DNA of 19,760 bases, from positions 1 to 19,760 of the forward strand of contig JBBTCX010000194.1 of NCBI GenBank assembly GCA_038043045.1. The letters run 5' to 3'. The position numbers and the translations under genes were made by a program. Position 1 is the first letter of the stretch; each line of letters starts with the position of its first letter. Shown piece after piece: positions 1 to 7,667 of the stretch. The notes beneath the pieces were generated by a model that searched no databases, was not told the origin of the DNA, and saw only the letters and a program-made list of their open reading frames with translations. This stretch comes from JBBTCX01 sp038043045 (lineage in GTDB: Bacteria > Planctomycetota > Phycisphaerae > UBA1845).

Positions 1-585
1 GTCCTCGACCGGTCCAATCGCCCGTTGAATGCCTTGGTCTTGCATCCCGGCGCCCAAGCTCGCCAATTGACTTAACTCGTCGGAAACCAGCTTGCTCATG
101 CGATCGTTCAATTCGGATTGGTATCGGTCGAGTCGGGCGCGATGCGCCGAAAGTTCCTCCTTGAACGTCGGCTTGTCTCGCAGTTCAGCCACGAGTTTTT
201 TCACTTTATCATGGTCGCTGAGCGGATTGACCCATTCGGTGGTGATCTTGCCGCGGTTGGTGGAAGAATACAGACCCAACAAGTCTTCCACGGTGCGACG
301 ATAACGCGGTTGGTCTTCGTCTTCGAGATCGGTTTCGAAATAGAACGACGTCAATTTTACCGGAGTCTCTAATCCGCGCAGAAGGTTCATCGTTCCGTCG
401 CTGAGACTGTTGACACCGGTCGAGGTCATGTCGGCCTTGGCCGGGTAGCGATACGCGAAGTATTGAAGAACGCCGGCGATGGCGATTACCAATGCGATCG
501 TCATCGCGACATTGGAACCGACGAGAAATCGTCGACCTCCGCCCGCACTGGAGCCTTTTGCGGGTTGATTTCTTTCTACTGCCAT
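1..585 (-). CDS. GldG-like ABC transporter auxiliary protein, partial (C-terminus outside window)
   Basis: The 195 visible codons are the N-terminal part of a protein that runs off the left edge. A short polar N-terminus (about residues 1-20) is followed by one membrane helix (about 22-45) and then a soluble region with the family-typical features TSTGVNSLSDGT and LETPVKLTSFYF. This resembles the auxiliary substrate-side subunits encoded beside GldA/GldF ABC exporters, which place a large domain outside the membrane. Residues 125-175 are highly charged and probably form a coiled coil. The ATG at 585 has GGAG eight bases upstream and overlaps the permease stop by 10 bases, which implies translational coupling. 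The family is known from gliding Bacteroidetes, but homologues are common in non-gliding bacteria, so a gliding role is not implied. The transported substrate is unknown. Confidence 0.78.
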   Translation of the reverse strand, partial: MAVERNQPAKGSSAGGGRRFLVGSNVAMTIALVIAIAGVLQYFAYRYPAKADMTSTGVNSLSDGTMNLLRGLETPVKLTSFYFETDLEDEDQPRYRRTVEDLLGLYSSTNRGKITTEWVNPLSDHDKVKKLVAELRDKPTFKEELSAHRARLDRYQSELNDRMSKLVSDELSQLASLGAGMQDQGIQRAIGPVED

Positions 586-1298
586 CGGCGCATCTCCAAT
601 TTCTTGACGGCCAAGAATAGAAAAACGACCGCCGTGGTCACAAAAAAGACCACGTGGTTGAGATCCACAAGCCCGCGAACGAAATCATGAAAGTGGCTTT
701 GGATCGATAGATGTTGCAAGAGGATTCGAACCCACGCGATCTCTACCTTGGTGGCCAGGTAATGGGATGCAAAGGAAAAAATCGCCAAGACCACGACACT
801 GCAAAGAATGGCCACAATTTGGTGCTTCGTGCAGGCACTAAAGAACAACCCGACGGCGATGTAAAGTGCGCCCATCAAGAACAGACCGAAGAGATTGCAG
901 AGCAACAGCTTGAAGTCCACCGGGCCGAAACAAGCGAGGAGGATTGGATAAAGCAGAATCGTCGCCAGAAGCACAACGTAAAAAACGAGTGCCCCGAGGA
1001 ATTTACCCAGGACGACTTGGCTTTCCGAAATCGGACTGGTCAGAAGTGTTTCGATCGTACCGCTGCGCAATTCCTCGCTGATCAAACGCATGGTAAGAAT
1101 GGGCAGGACGATCGCCAGAATCAGAACCATCCAGGACTGGCACAAGGACCGGAGCGAAGCTTCTTCGCCGGGTTGAAACGTTCCCAGGCCAAACGCCAAG
1201 CCGGTGGTGAATAAAAAGATCGCCAAGACCACATACGCAATCGGCGACAGGAAGTACGCCCCGAGCTCCCGCCGCGCCATTACCAAGATGTTCCCCAT
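576..1298 (-). CDS. ABC-2 type permease, GldF-like
   Basis: A 240-residue membrane protein with about six predicted helices (near 17-38, 53-72, 99-125, 131-154, 160-178 and 216-232), the usual plan of an ABC-2 permease. The stretch RLISEELRSGTIETLLTSPI (71-90) is the conserved cytoplasmic coupling region of this family. It would form the membrane channel for the ATPase encoded directly upstream, with the GldG-like protein downstream as partner. The reading frame is open up to 1400, but the start at 1298 is preferred: it has CGGAG about ten bases upstream, it begins at the family N-terminus, and the longer form would overlap the ATPase gene by 74 bases. The gap to the ATPase stop is 28 bases. 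Substrate not predictable. Confidence 0.85.
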   Translation of the reverse strand: MGNILVMARRELGAYFLSPIAYVVLAIFLFTTGLAFGLGTFQPGEEASLRSLCQSWMVLILAIVLPILTMRLISEELRSGTIETLLTSPISESQVVLGKFLGALVFYVVLLATILLYPILLACFGPVDFKLLLCNLFGLFLMGALYIAVGLFFSACTKHQIVAILCSVVVLAIFSFASHYLATKVEIAWVRILLQHLSIQSHFHDFVRGLVDLNHVVFFVTTAVVFLFLAVKKLEMRRWQ

Positions 1299-1326
1299 AT
1301 TCAACAAACTCCGACAGTCAGTGGTT

Positions 1327-2277
1327 TTAGTCCCGTGATCGTTTGATCGATTGCTGGGCGACGACCTGGACGAAGAAGTCTTCCAACGTCGCGCCTTCAC
1401 GGCGGATTTCTCGCAAAGACCAACCGTTTGAACTGGTCAACTTGAAAAGGTCTTCTCGGATATCACGCCCCGGCGCCGCCTCGACGGTCAATTTCACCCA
1501 ACCATTGTCGGCGCTGATGTCCACCTTTTGCACGCCGGCAATCGAACGAACCCCTTTTTCAACCTCCACCTGTGGACCGCGCATTTCGGCGATCACCCGT
1601 CCCTTGGACAAGAACTGATCCCGCAATTCCTGCGGTGAGCCGCTGGCCACGATTCGACCGGCGGCGATGATGATCGCCTTCGAACAAATCTGTTCCACTT
1701 CCGAAAGAATATGGGAACTCAGCAGCACGGTGTGGCGTTGACCGAGTTCCTTGATCAAACTTCGAGTCTCTCGAATCTGCGTCGGGTCCAAGCCAATCGT
1801 CGGCTCATCGAGAATTAAGACATCGGGTTCATGCAACATCGCGTCGGCCAGACCCACGCGCTGCCGCATTCCCTTCGACAATTGACCAATAGGCCGGTCG
1901 ATGAATTCTCCAAGCCAACATCGATCGGTCACGCGCCCAATCGCTTTTTCCAAATCTGATGCCGACAACCCCCGAAGTTTTCCGCGAAATTTCAAGTATT
2001 CTCTCGATCGCATCTCCGGATACAACGGCGCGGATTCCGGCAAATAACCGATCCGCCTGCGAACTTCCATCGATTGATTGAAAACGTCGAAGCCGCCTAT
2101 CGATGCTGTTCCTTGAGTGGCCGGATGGTAGCAAGTGAGAATTCGGATCGTGGTGGTTTTCCCCGCCCCGTTTGGCCCTAGGAAGCCGACCACGCCGCCT
2201 CGCTCCACGTGGAACGAGATGTTGTCGACTGCGAGGAAAGAACCGTATCGTTTGCTCAGGTTTTGTACGCGGATCAT
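1327..2277 (-). CDS. ABC transporter ATP-binding protein, GldA-like
   Basis: A 316-residue ATPase with all nucleotide-binding motifs: Walker A GPNGAGKTT (34-42), signature LSKGMRQR (133-140), Walker B VLILDEP (153-159) and the switch His189 in SSHIL. The C-terminal 100 residues form the regulatory extension common in drug, lipid or polysaccharide-type exporters of the CcmA/NatA/GldA group. It is the first gene of a three-gene operon with an ABC-2 permease and a GldG-like auxiliary protein, so it powers that complex at the inner membrane. The ATG at 2277 has AGGAA about nine bases upstream. The order ATPase-permease-auxiliary matches GldA-GldF-GldG systems. The family call is secure; the specific function is inference. 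Confidence 0.9.
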   Translation of the reverse strand: MIRVQNLSKRYGSFLAVDNISFHVERGGVVGFLGPNGAGKTTTIRILTCYHPATQGTASIGGFDVFNQSMEVRRRIGYLPESAPLYPEMRSREYLKFRGKLRGLSASDLEKAIGRVTDRCWLGEFIDRPIGQLSKGMRQRVGLADAMLHEPDVLILDEPTIGLDPTQIRETRSLIKELGQRHTVLLSSHILSEVEQICSKAIIIAAGRIVASGSPQELRDQFLSKGRVIAEMRGPQVEVEKGVRSIAGVQKVDISADNGWVKLTVEAAPGRDIREDLFKLTSSNGWSLREIRREGATLEDFFVQVVAQQSIKRSRD

Positions 2278-2458
2278 TGTGTTTAGTTCCTACACCTCAA
2301 CTCGAGGCGGTGCTCCCTACGGTTACTCTGCTCATGTTCGTCCGCCCGTGTAATCCAACCCACAGAAACCTTTTTGTTCGTCGCGGCGGTCCCACGCACG
2401 ACGCGCAAGCAAAGTCCTTGATGCATGAAGGCGGTAAAACTATCCATCGTCCTCTGAC

Positions 2459-2468
2459 NNNNNNNNNN
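2459..2468. other. Run of ten Ns (assembly gap)
   Basis: Ten consecutive ambiguous bases. A fixed length of ten is a usual placeholder for a scaffold join of unknown size, so the true distance between the left block (ABC operon) and the rest may differ and genes could be missing here. Confidence 0.97.
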
Positions 2469-2644
2469 TTTCCGACTCTTTGCGTCCCCCTTCGACCCTT
2501 CGCAGTCATACCCTCAAAGGCGCTTTCGCAATAGACGTGGATTCGTAAAACATTCGGTCAAACCCCACCCAACTGTAACGCGAGCGCAACGTCTTCATTG
2601 ACTGGTCATCATTTGGCACAAATAAGGGATCGGCAGACCGTGAG

Positions 2645-2676
2645 TTCCACAGGCCGGTGAGCGCGCGGTTGTGGAA
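2645..2676 (-). repeat. Inverted repeat just after the carbonic-anhydrase-like stop codon
   Basis: TTCCACA (2645-2651) and TGTGGAA (2670-2676) are perfect 7-base complements with a GC-rich 18-base loop that can add a CCG/CGG stem. It starts four bases past the stop of the minus-strand gene ending at 2681. This suggests a transcript-end hairpin, but no U-tract follows, so it is not a standard intrinsic terminator. Confidence 0.4.
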
Positions 2677-2680
2677 GGGG

Positions 2681-3151
2681 TCAGACTTCCACTTGTTCGA
2701 AGCGAATGGACCCTGTGGCTTGATGGGCGAAGTAGGCGGCGACGTCTTCAATTCCGGCGACTCGGCGCACGAACGCGGCGGCGCGGACCAGGTCGGCTCG
2801 TTGAACCAGCTCCATGCGGCGGTTTTTCAATTCAAGGCGAGTGGTGTAGAACGCACAGCCTTCGTGAGCGATGAGGACTACGCGCTTCAGAGCGTGAACT
2901 TCGATGAGGAATTTCATTTCATCCACGACCCCTTGGGCCTGTAGATGAGCTTGCGGATGATCGGCGAGACAGGCAGGACCTCCGGGAAGGGCCACGCGAT
3001 CATACCGAGGAAGCGACAGCCCGGTTTGAAGGAAGTCGTCGAAATGTTCGCCGACGCGGCCATCGGAGCAATAGATCGCTGCCGCATGAATTCTGGCGCG
3101 TTCATAAGGAACTCGGCTCTCGTAGGCGACGATGGGGGGTCGTTTGTCCAT
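2681..3151 (-). CDS. Small beta-carbonic-anhydrase-like protein
   Basis: A 156-residue soluble protein with the two zinc-site motifs of beta-carbonic anhydrases: Cys-x-Asp-x-Arg as CSDGRV (C28, D30, R32) and His-x-x-Cys as HEGC (H96, C99). These would supply the Cys-His-Cys zinc ligands and the Asp-Arg dyad for reversible CO2 hydration. It is shorter than classical members (about 200 or more residues), and the Cys of the second motif is followed by AFY rather than the usual Gly. It therefore belongs to a divergent branch whose activity I cannot assert. The start at 3151 is chosen over an in-frame GTG at 3166 because AGGA lies six bases before the ATG. It stands alone, separated by a terminator from the phosphatase gene upstream. 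Confidence 0.7.
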   Translation of the reverse strand: MDKRPPIVAYESRVPYERARIHAAAIYCSDGRVGEHFDDFLQTGLSLPRYDRVALPGGPACLADHPQAHLQAQGVVDEMKFLIEVHALKRVVLIAHEGCAFYTTRLELKNRRMELVQRADLVRAAAFVRRVAGIEDVAAYFAHQATGSIRFEQVEV

Positions 3152-3180
3152 GCCTGATCCTAACACGGATGCCGGGTGAG

Positions 3181-3205
3181 AAAAACACGCGATCGAATAT
3201 CGCGT
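3181..3205 (-). terminator. Intrinsic terminator of the phosphatase gene
   Basis: On the minus strand ACGCGAT-ATTCG-ATCGCGT forms a perfect 7-base-pair stem with a 5-base loop (3187-3205), followed by GTTTTT. It lies about 40 bases downstream of the phosphatase stop at 3243 and upstream of the carbonic-anhydrase-like gene, so those two genes are probably transcribed separately. Confidence 0.72.
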
Positions 3206-3242
3206 TTGTAGAGGGTATGGCGCTGGTCAAAGCGAAAGATCG

Positions 3243-4352
3243 TCACTCGACTTTCGCGAGAAGCATCGTCTGATCATCGATTTGGCGACCGAACGCGCGC
3301 ACCGAAGTTAGAATCTCCTCATGGGTGGTTGCCAACTGCGATGAGGCATGGTTTCGGAAGATTCGCTCGATGGGCCGCTGGCCCAGGGGTCGCCCCTTGG
3401 CATCGAAGACTTCGGTGAGGCCGTCGGTCATGAAGAGTAGGGCGTCGTCGCGGGACAAGGAAACCGATTCGGCACGGAAGGATTCGACGGGTGACACGCC
3501 GAGCGGAAGGTGTTGACTTTCAAGGAATGCCAGGGATGCGTCGGCGGCGCGATAGTGAATAACCGGGCCGTGACCGGCACCGACGAAAAGGGCGGTTCCA
3601 TCATGATTCACGCGTAAACACGCAAAGGTGACGAACATGCCGGAATGAAGGAGTTCGCAGAGCACGGCGTTGAGATCACGAAGCAATTCATCCAGGTTGT
3701 CACCGTGGCGAAGTTTCATGCGAATAGTACTCTTCACCATGGCCATCACCACTCCGGCGCGAACGCCATGACCTGACACATCCGCAATGTAGACAATGAC
3801 GCCGGAGGGAGTTTCGATCACGTCAATGAGGTCGCCGCCCATTTCCTGACCTGCGAAAGAGCGTCCATAAAGTTCGAGGCGACCGGCACGCCGGACGATG
3901 GCCGGAACTAGCGTGGCGTGGATATCTTGGGCGAGTGTCATTTCGGTCATGAGGCGAAGGGTGCGAGTGCCCTCGCCGGAAATGAACATGACAAAGAAGA
4001 CGTATCCCAAGACGACGAGGACGACCGAGGCGATTCCGTCAAAACTAATAACCGGCCTGCCTACTTCCATAACGCCGGGGAGGATTATCCAAAGGAACTG
4101 CAACGGGATTGCGAACCACAAGAGCTTTCTTGAAATCAAATAGGTACCGGCAAACAAAATGGCCGTAGTTCCTGAGAGAAGCCAATAAATCGCGGTAATC
4201 CACCATTCGCGGTAGGGGGTGAGGCCGGAGATGATCATTAGACTCAAAGGGGCAAAAGTAAGAAACACGGCCGCGAAAAAGATGGCACGAGATTGCAGGC
4301 TTAGTAAACCGAAAAATGGGGTCCGCGCGGACTTTGCAAATGTTGTGGTCAT
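3243..4352 (-). CDS. Membrane-anchored SpoIIE/RsbU-type PP2C serine phosphatase
   Basis: A 369-residue protein with four predicted membrane helices (about 24-43, 51-73, 78-98 and 107-126) followed by a PP2C-like phosphatase domain (about 135-369). Metal-binding signatures are visible: GGDLID (D174), ADVSGHG (D191), LFMTDGLTE (D310) and DDQTM (D360). Such enzymes dephosphorylate anti-sigma-factor antagonists or similar phosphoserine partners. No separate sensor domain such as PAS, GAF or HAMP is seen, so the membrane part may itself sense a signal. The ATG at 4352 has GGAG seven bases upstream; the frame continues to 4547, but that form would run into the divergent tpiA start. No partner kinase or antagonist is encoded nearby, so the target is unknown. 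Confidence 0.87.
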   Translation of the reverse strand: MTTTFAKSARTPFFGLLSLQSRAIFFAAVFLTFAPLSLMIISGLTPYREWWITAIYWLLSGTTAILFAGTYLISRKLLWFAIPLQFLWIILPGVMEVGRPVISFDGIASVVLVVLGYVFFVMFISGEGTRTLRLMTEMTLAQDIHATLVPAIVRRAGRLELYGRSFAGQEMGGDLIDVIETPSGVIVYIADVSGHGVRAGVVMAMVKSTIRMKLRHGDNLDELLRDLNAVLCELLHSGMFVTFACLRVNHDGTALFVGAGHGPVIHYRAADASLAFLESQHLPLGVSPVESFRAESVSLSRDDALLFMTDGLTEVFDAKGRPLGQRPIERIFRNHASSQLATTHEEILTSVRAFGRQIDDQTMLLAKVE

Positions 4353-4423
4353 CCAAGCTCTCCAAAACAATGGCCGGTGTTTCAGTTTGAATTGCGCCGG
4401 AGCATCACCCCGCCGCGCCTTTT

Positions 4424-4452
4424 TGCCAACTCCTTGCCGGATTACTATCCTC
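4424..4452 (+). promoter_or_regulatory. Possible sigma70-type promoter for the tpiA operon
   Basis: TTGCCA (4424-4429) and TATCCT (4447-4452) are separated by 17 bases, 57 bases before the tpiA start, in the intergenic space shared with the divergent phosphatase gene. Both hexamers match the consensus at four or more positions. Prediction only. Confidence 0.42.
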
Positions 4453-4508
4453 TTTGGTTCAGGGCCACCAGGAATGGGGCCGGAAGTTAACCGGAGGAAC
4501 TTAACGAA

Positions 4509-5303
4509 ATGCGAACCGCACTTGTGGCTGGGAATTGGAAAATGCACAAAACGCTCCCGGAGGCACGGGAGCTGGTCAGCGCGTTGCGCGAGGGTTTGGA
4601 AAAGCTGCGTCCGGGTTCGAGTGAAATAGAAGTTCTAATTTGTCCACCGGTTCACATGCTGTTTCCAATGGCCAAGGCCGTGGCGGGGTCACGTGTTCTC
4701 CTGGGAGCGCAGAATGCGCACGAAGCGTCTTTCGGAGCGTTCACGGGCGAAGTCTCAGTTCAGATGGTGGCGGAAACCGGCTGTACGCATGTTATTATTG
4801 GACATAGCGAGCGAAGGCATATTTTTGGCGAGTTGAATCCGGTTCTTAACAAGAAAGTGCGCGCGGTAACGGGTGCTGGGCTCATTGTCATCTATTGCGT
4901 GGGGGAGACCCTGGCCGACCGCGAGGCGAATCGCACGCAAAGCGTTATCGAAAAACAACTTAGCGAAGTCTTGAGCGCGGACGTATCGCCAGCGAAACTG
5001 GTTTTGGCATACGAGCCTGTTTGGGCGATTGGAACTGGTAAAACAGCCAGCCCGGAACAGGCGCAAGAAGTACACTCGTTCATCCGAGGGAAACTTATCG
5101 GACTTTATGGGAAGCCGGGGGGGGATGGAGTGCGAATTCTGTATGGAGGGAGTGTAAAACCGGACAACGCGGATAGTCTGGCGCGGCAACCGGACATTGA
5201 CGGCATGTTAGTTGGTGGGGCGAGTTTGGTGGCGGATCAATTCCTCGCTATCATAGGCGCGACCTTGGCCGAAAAACGGAACAAGAGCCCTGCTGGGTCG
5301 TAG
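4509..5303 (+). CDS. tpiA: Triosephosphate isomerase
   Basis: Interconverts dihydroxyacetone phosphate and glyceraldehyde 3-phosphate in glycolysis and gluconeogenesis, in the cytoplasm. The 264-residue length is normal for a bacterial TIM barrel. Active-site residues are all present: Asn9 and Lys11 in GNWKMH, the electrophile His99 in IIGHSERR, and the base Glu169 in AYEPVWAIGTG. Phosphate-binding loops YGGSVKPDN and GMLVGGASL lie near the C-terminus. A strong GGAGGAAC ribosome binding site precedes the ATG at 4509. It is the first gene of a seven-gene plus-strand run and is followed 67 bases later by secG, an adjacency found in many bacteria. Confidence 0.98.
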   Translation: MRTALVAGNWKMHKTLPEARELVSALREGLEKLRPGSSEIEVLICPPVHMLFPMAKAVAGSRVLLGAQNAHEASFGAFTGEVSVQMVAETGCTHVIIGHSERRHIFGELNPVLNKKVRAVTGAGLIVIYCVGETLADREANRTQSVIEKQLSEVLSADVSPAKLVLAYEPVWAIGTGKTASPEQAQEVHSFIRGKLIGLYGKPGGDGVRILYGGSVKPDNADSLARQPDIDGMLVGGASLVADQFLAIIGATLAEKRNKSPAGS

Positions 5304-5321
5304 TTGTTATGTACAAGGTGA

Positions 5322-5338
5322 CACCCGAGCGGCGGGTG
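5322..5338 (+). repeat. Small hairpin between tpiA and secG
   Basis: CACCCG-AGCGG-CGGGTG forms a perfect 6-base-pair stem in the 67-base tpiA-secG spacer. No U-run follows, so it is more likely an mRNA stability or processing element than a terminator. Confidence 0.35.
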
Positions 5339-5370
5339 CAAGAAATTAACCGAGTCGAGGAACTCATACA

Positions 5371-5958
5371 ATGAGCTTTTGGCAGTCGCTTCTGGCGTTA
5401 CTTATTGTTTTCATTTGTCTTCTGTTGATCGGGGTTATCCTGTTGCAGAGAGGTCGAGGGGGCGGTTTGGCGGGCGCGTTTGGAGGTGCCGGTGGGAGCA
5501 GCGCCTTCGGGGCAAAGACGGGCGATGTTTTTACGTGGATCACGGTTGTGGTGGCGGGGATTTGGGTTCTGCTGTCGGTGTTTGCCGGGTTTGCGTTGGA
5601 TCAATCCGCCCTTCGAACGGTCTCGGTTGTGAATGCGGAGTCCGGCTCGCCTCCGGCAGACGGTACCGGTGTTCCTTTGCCGATTACGACGGTCCCCGTG
5701 CAAGTGAATCCAGTGACAGCACCTGGCACTCCTACCGATCAACCTGCCACGCAGGGTCAAGGCGGTGGCGCGGTCCCCGCGCAGCCGACATCCGCTGACG
5801 GGGCGAAGCCGGCTGACAGTGGCGCGACACCCGCCACGCCACCCGGCGGCCAACCGGCGGGATCGGCTCCGTCGGGCGCAGGGTCCACGGGTGCAACGCC
5901 GCCTGCGGGTGGGACCGCGGAACCGAAAAAGGCTGATGAGAGCAAGCCGTCTCCATGA
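5371..5958 (+). CDS. secG: Protein-export membrane protein SecG with long C-terminal tail
   Basis: The small third subunit of the SecYEG translocon. Helix 1 (about 4-24) is followed by LQRGRGGGLAGAFGG, the conserved SecG cytoplasmic loop with GGSSAFGAKT, and helix 2 (about 54-76), which is the complete SecG fold. The remaining 115 or so residues are a low-complexity tail rich in Ala, Pro, Gly, Thr, Ser and Gln, ending with a few Lys and Glu residues. Ordinary SecG proteins are about 75-110 residues, so this one at 195 is nearly twice as long. GAGGA lies about nine bases before the ATG. Its stop overlaps the yicC start as ATGA. SecG identity is firm; the tail has no recognised function. Confidence 0.93.
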   Translation: MSFWQSLLALLIVFICLLLIGVILLQRGRGGGLAGAFGGAGGSSAFGAKTGDVFTWITVVVAGIWVLLSVFAGFALDQSALRTVSVVNAESGSPPADGTGVPLPITTVPVQVNPVTAPGTPTDQPATQGQGGGAVPAQPTSADGAKPADSGATPATPPGGQPAGSAPSGAGSTGATPPAGGTAEPKKADESKPSP

Positions 5959-6839
5959 TTTATTCGATGACGGGCTACGGGGCCGCTCAGTGTGTTGAGC
6001 AGGGTAGGAGCTATTCCCTTGAAATCCGTAGCGTGAACCATCGATACCTGAAGCATTCCATCAAAGTCCCTGAATTTCTGGCGTTTGCCGAAGGTCAGAT
6101 CGAGAAGATGTTGCGGTCCAAGGTGGCTCGCGGATCCATCGATTACACGATTCGCGTTCGCGGGGATCAGGATTCGGATTTGTGCGAAATCAATGTGCAG
6201 ACCCTTCAAAAATATGTGGAGCGAATCGCGCAGGTGAAGGTCCCGCCCCATCTTCAGGGGACGATTGAATTGGCGTCTTTGGCTTCCCTTCCGGGAGTGT
6301 GCGTTTCGCATGAGGTTGACGAGAGCGCCAAGGAGCACGAACAGATCGTGATTGGCAAGCTGACGGACCAAGCGCTGGAATCACTCAACCAGATGCGCCG
6401 CCGAGAAGGAGAGACGTTAAGTGGCGAGCTCATCCACTTATGCGAAGAAATCCGGCGAAGAATGGGAATCGTCGGGGAACGGGCGCCTTTCGTGGTCGAC
6501 GAATACCATGAACGACTCAAAATGCGCGTGGCGACGTTGATGAAGACCAGCGGCGTGGATTTGGAAGCCGACGGGTTGATGCGCGAAGTGGCGGTGTATG
6601 CCGAGCGTTGCGACATCAGCGAAGAGCTTTCTCGACTTTCGTCGCACTTGGATCAGTTTGCAAACTTGTGCGGCCGGGGCGAGCAAGTCGGGCGGACGCT
6701 TGATTTTCTCACCCAGGAGTTGTTGCGCGAGGCCAACACGGTGGCTTCGAAGAGCAACGACGTGATCATTGCGCGGGCGATCGTGGAGGTAAAGGGACTC
6801 ATCGATCGACTTCGGGAACAGGTGCAGAATGTCGAGTGA
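5955..6839 (+). CDS. yicC: YicC/YloC family endoribonuclease
   Basis: A 294-residue member of the YicC/YloC family, whose characterised members are endoribonucleases that act on RNA in the cytoplasm. The family N-terminus MIYSMTGYG and the C-terminal block with FLTQELLREANT (about 249-260) and VKGLIDRLREQVQNVE at the very end are both present, and the length is typical. The ATG overlaps the secG stop by four bases (ATGA), and its own stop overlaps the gmk start by 11 bases, so expression is probably coupled through the operon. The yicC-gmk-rpoZ-coa order is conserved in many bacteria, which supports the call. The physiological RNA target is unknown. Confidence 0.94.
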   Translation: MIYSMTGYGAAQCVEQGRSYSLEIRSVNHRYLKHSIKVPEFLAFAEGQIEKMLRSKVARGSIDYTIRVRGDQDSDLCEINVQTLQKYVERIAQVKVPPHLQGTIELASLASLPGVCVSHEVDESAKEHEQIVIGKLTDQALESLNQMRRREGETLSGELIHLCEEIRRRMGIVGERAPFVVDEYHERLKMRVATLMKTSGVDLEADGLMREVAVYAERCDISEELSRLSSHLDQFANLCGRGEQVGRTLDFLTQELLREANTVASKSNDVIIARAIVEVKGLIDRLREQVQNVE

Positions 6840-7434
6840 GCGACGTTTGGAGCCTGGCTCCAAACCGGGAAAATTGATTGTGATCAGCGGACCCTCCGGC
6901 GCTGGAAAAACATCAATTTGCAATGCGCTATTGGAGCAAATTCCCGATACGGTGTGGAGTGTTTCGGCTACGACGAGACCGATCCGTGGAGCGGAGGTTA
7001 GTGGTCGCAGTTATGAGTTCATCGCGTCGCGGGAGTTTGAAAGGCGGCTGGATGCCGGTGATTTTTTGGAGACGGCCGAGTATGTGGGACATTGGTATGG
7101 GACTCCGCGCCGTCCGGTCGAAGAGGCTCTGGAGCAGGGAAAGAACGTGGTGTTGGAGATTGAAGTTCAGGGGGGAATTCAGGTGGCTGCGAAAATCCCA
7201 GCGGCCATTTTGATCTTCGTTCTTCCGCCGAATATGGAGTCGCTGCGGGCTCGGTTGGAGGGTCGCAAAACTGAGGCCAAGGAACAGCTTGTGAAGCGAT
7301 TGGCGGAGGCGGACGGTGAAATCGCCACCGCGCGAGATAGTGGTTGTTACAACCACTTTGTAGTGAATGACATTCTGGAAGGTACGATAGAGCAGGTGAA
7401 ACGAATCATCACTGGGGAGAATGAACACGCATGA
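6829..7434 (+). CDS. gmk: Guanylate kinase
   Basis: Phosphorylates GMP to GDP with ATP in purine nucleotide synthesis and salvage. The 201-residue protein has the P-loop GPSGAGKT (21-28), the GMP-binding segment TTRPIRGAEVSGRSYEF, the AEYVGHWYGTP motif, VVLEIEVQGG, and the lid region with ARLEGRKTE. All are standard for bacterial Gmk; the usual Gly-Glu after the second Arg of the GMP-binding segment reads Gly-Ala-Glu here, a small deviation. The start lies inside the end of yicC (11-base overlap) and the stop overlaps the rpoZ ATG, giving tight coupling with the omega subunit gene. Confidence 0.97.
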   Translation: MSSERRLEPGSKPGKLIVISGPSGAGKTSICNALLEQIPDTVWSVSATTRPIRGAEVSGRSYEFIASREFERRLDAGDFLETAEYVGHWYGTPRRPVEEALEQGKNVVLEIEVQGGIQVAAKIPAAILIFVLPPNMESLRARLEGRKTEAKEQLVKRLAEADGEIATARDSGCYNHFVVNDILEGTIEQVKRIITGENEHA

Positions 7435-7667
7435 TCGAAGCATTGAGAAACGACGACATCATTGAGAGGGCGGGCGGTCGGTTTAAACTGGCCGCTTTGA
7501 TTCAAAGACGGTGGGTTCAATTGATGCAGGGCGCCAGACCGATGGTGCAGACCAAGGGTCTCACTGAAATGGAAGTCGTCGTACGAGAAATCGTCGAAGG
7601 CAAGATCGCCTTGGAATTCGCCGAGGAGGAAGAACCGGAAGAAGATGGGCCGATTCGAAACCGGTGA
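7431..7667 (+). CDS. rpoZ: DNA-directed RNA polymerase omega subunit
   Basis: A 78-residue protein with the omega-subunit plan: an early NDDIIERAGGRFKLAALIQRR segment that contacts the beta' subunit, a middle KGLTEMEVVVREIVEGKI helix, and a short acidic C-terminus. Omega assists folding and assembly of the beta' subunit of RNA polymerase. The gene sits directly after gmk with an ATGA overlap, the classical gmk-rpoZ neighbourhood, which strongly supports this short and divergent sequence. Its last 23 bases overlap the start of the coaC gene. Confidence 0.87.
   Translation: MIEALRNDDIIERAGGRFKLAALIQRRWVQLMQGARPMVQTKGLTEMEVVVREIVEGKIALEFAEEEEPEEDGPIRNR

Larger units (their letters stand above)
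2278..2680. other. Gene-free stretch with scaffold gap
   Basis: About 400 bases separate the ABC operon start from the stop of the carbonic-anhydrase-like gene. Short open frames here show no recognisable protein. The minus-strand part 2278-2458 should hold the ABC operon promoter, but I could not pick a convincing -35/-10 pair. An inverted repeat lies at 2645-2676 and the N run at 2459-2468. Confidence 0.6.

Noticed and set aside
711..1214. 167-codon plus-strand frame over the permease gene
   Set aside because: Opposite-strand shadow; the permease has six membrane helices and fits the operon, whereas this frame is charged and featureless.
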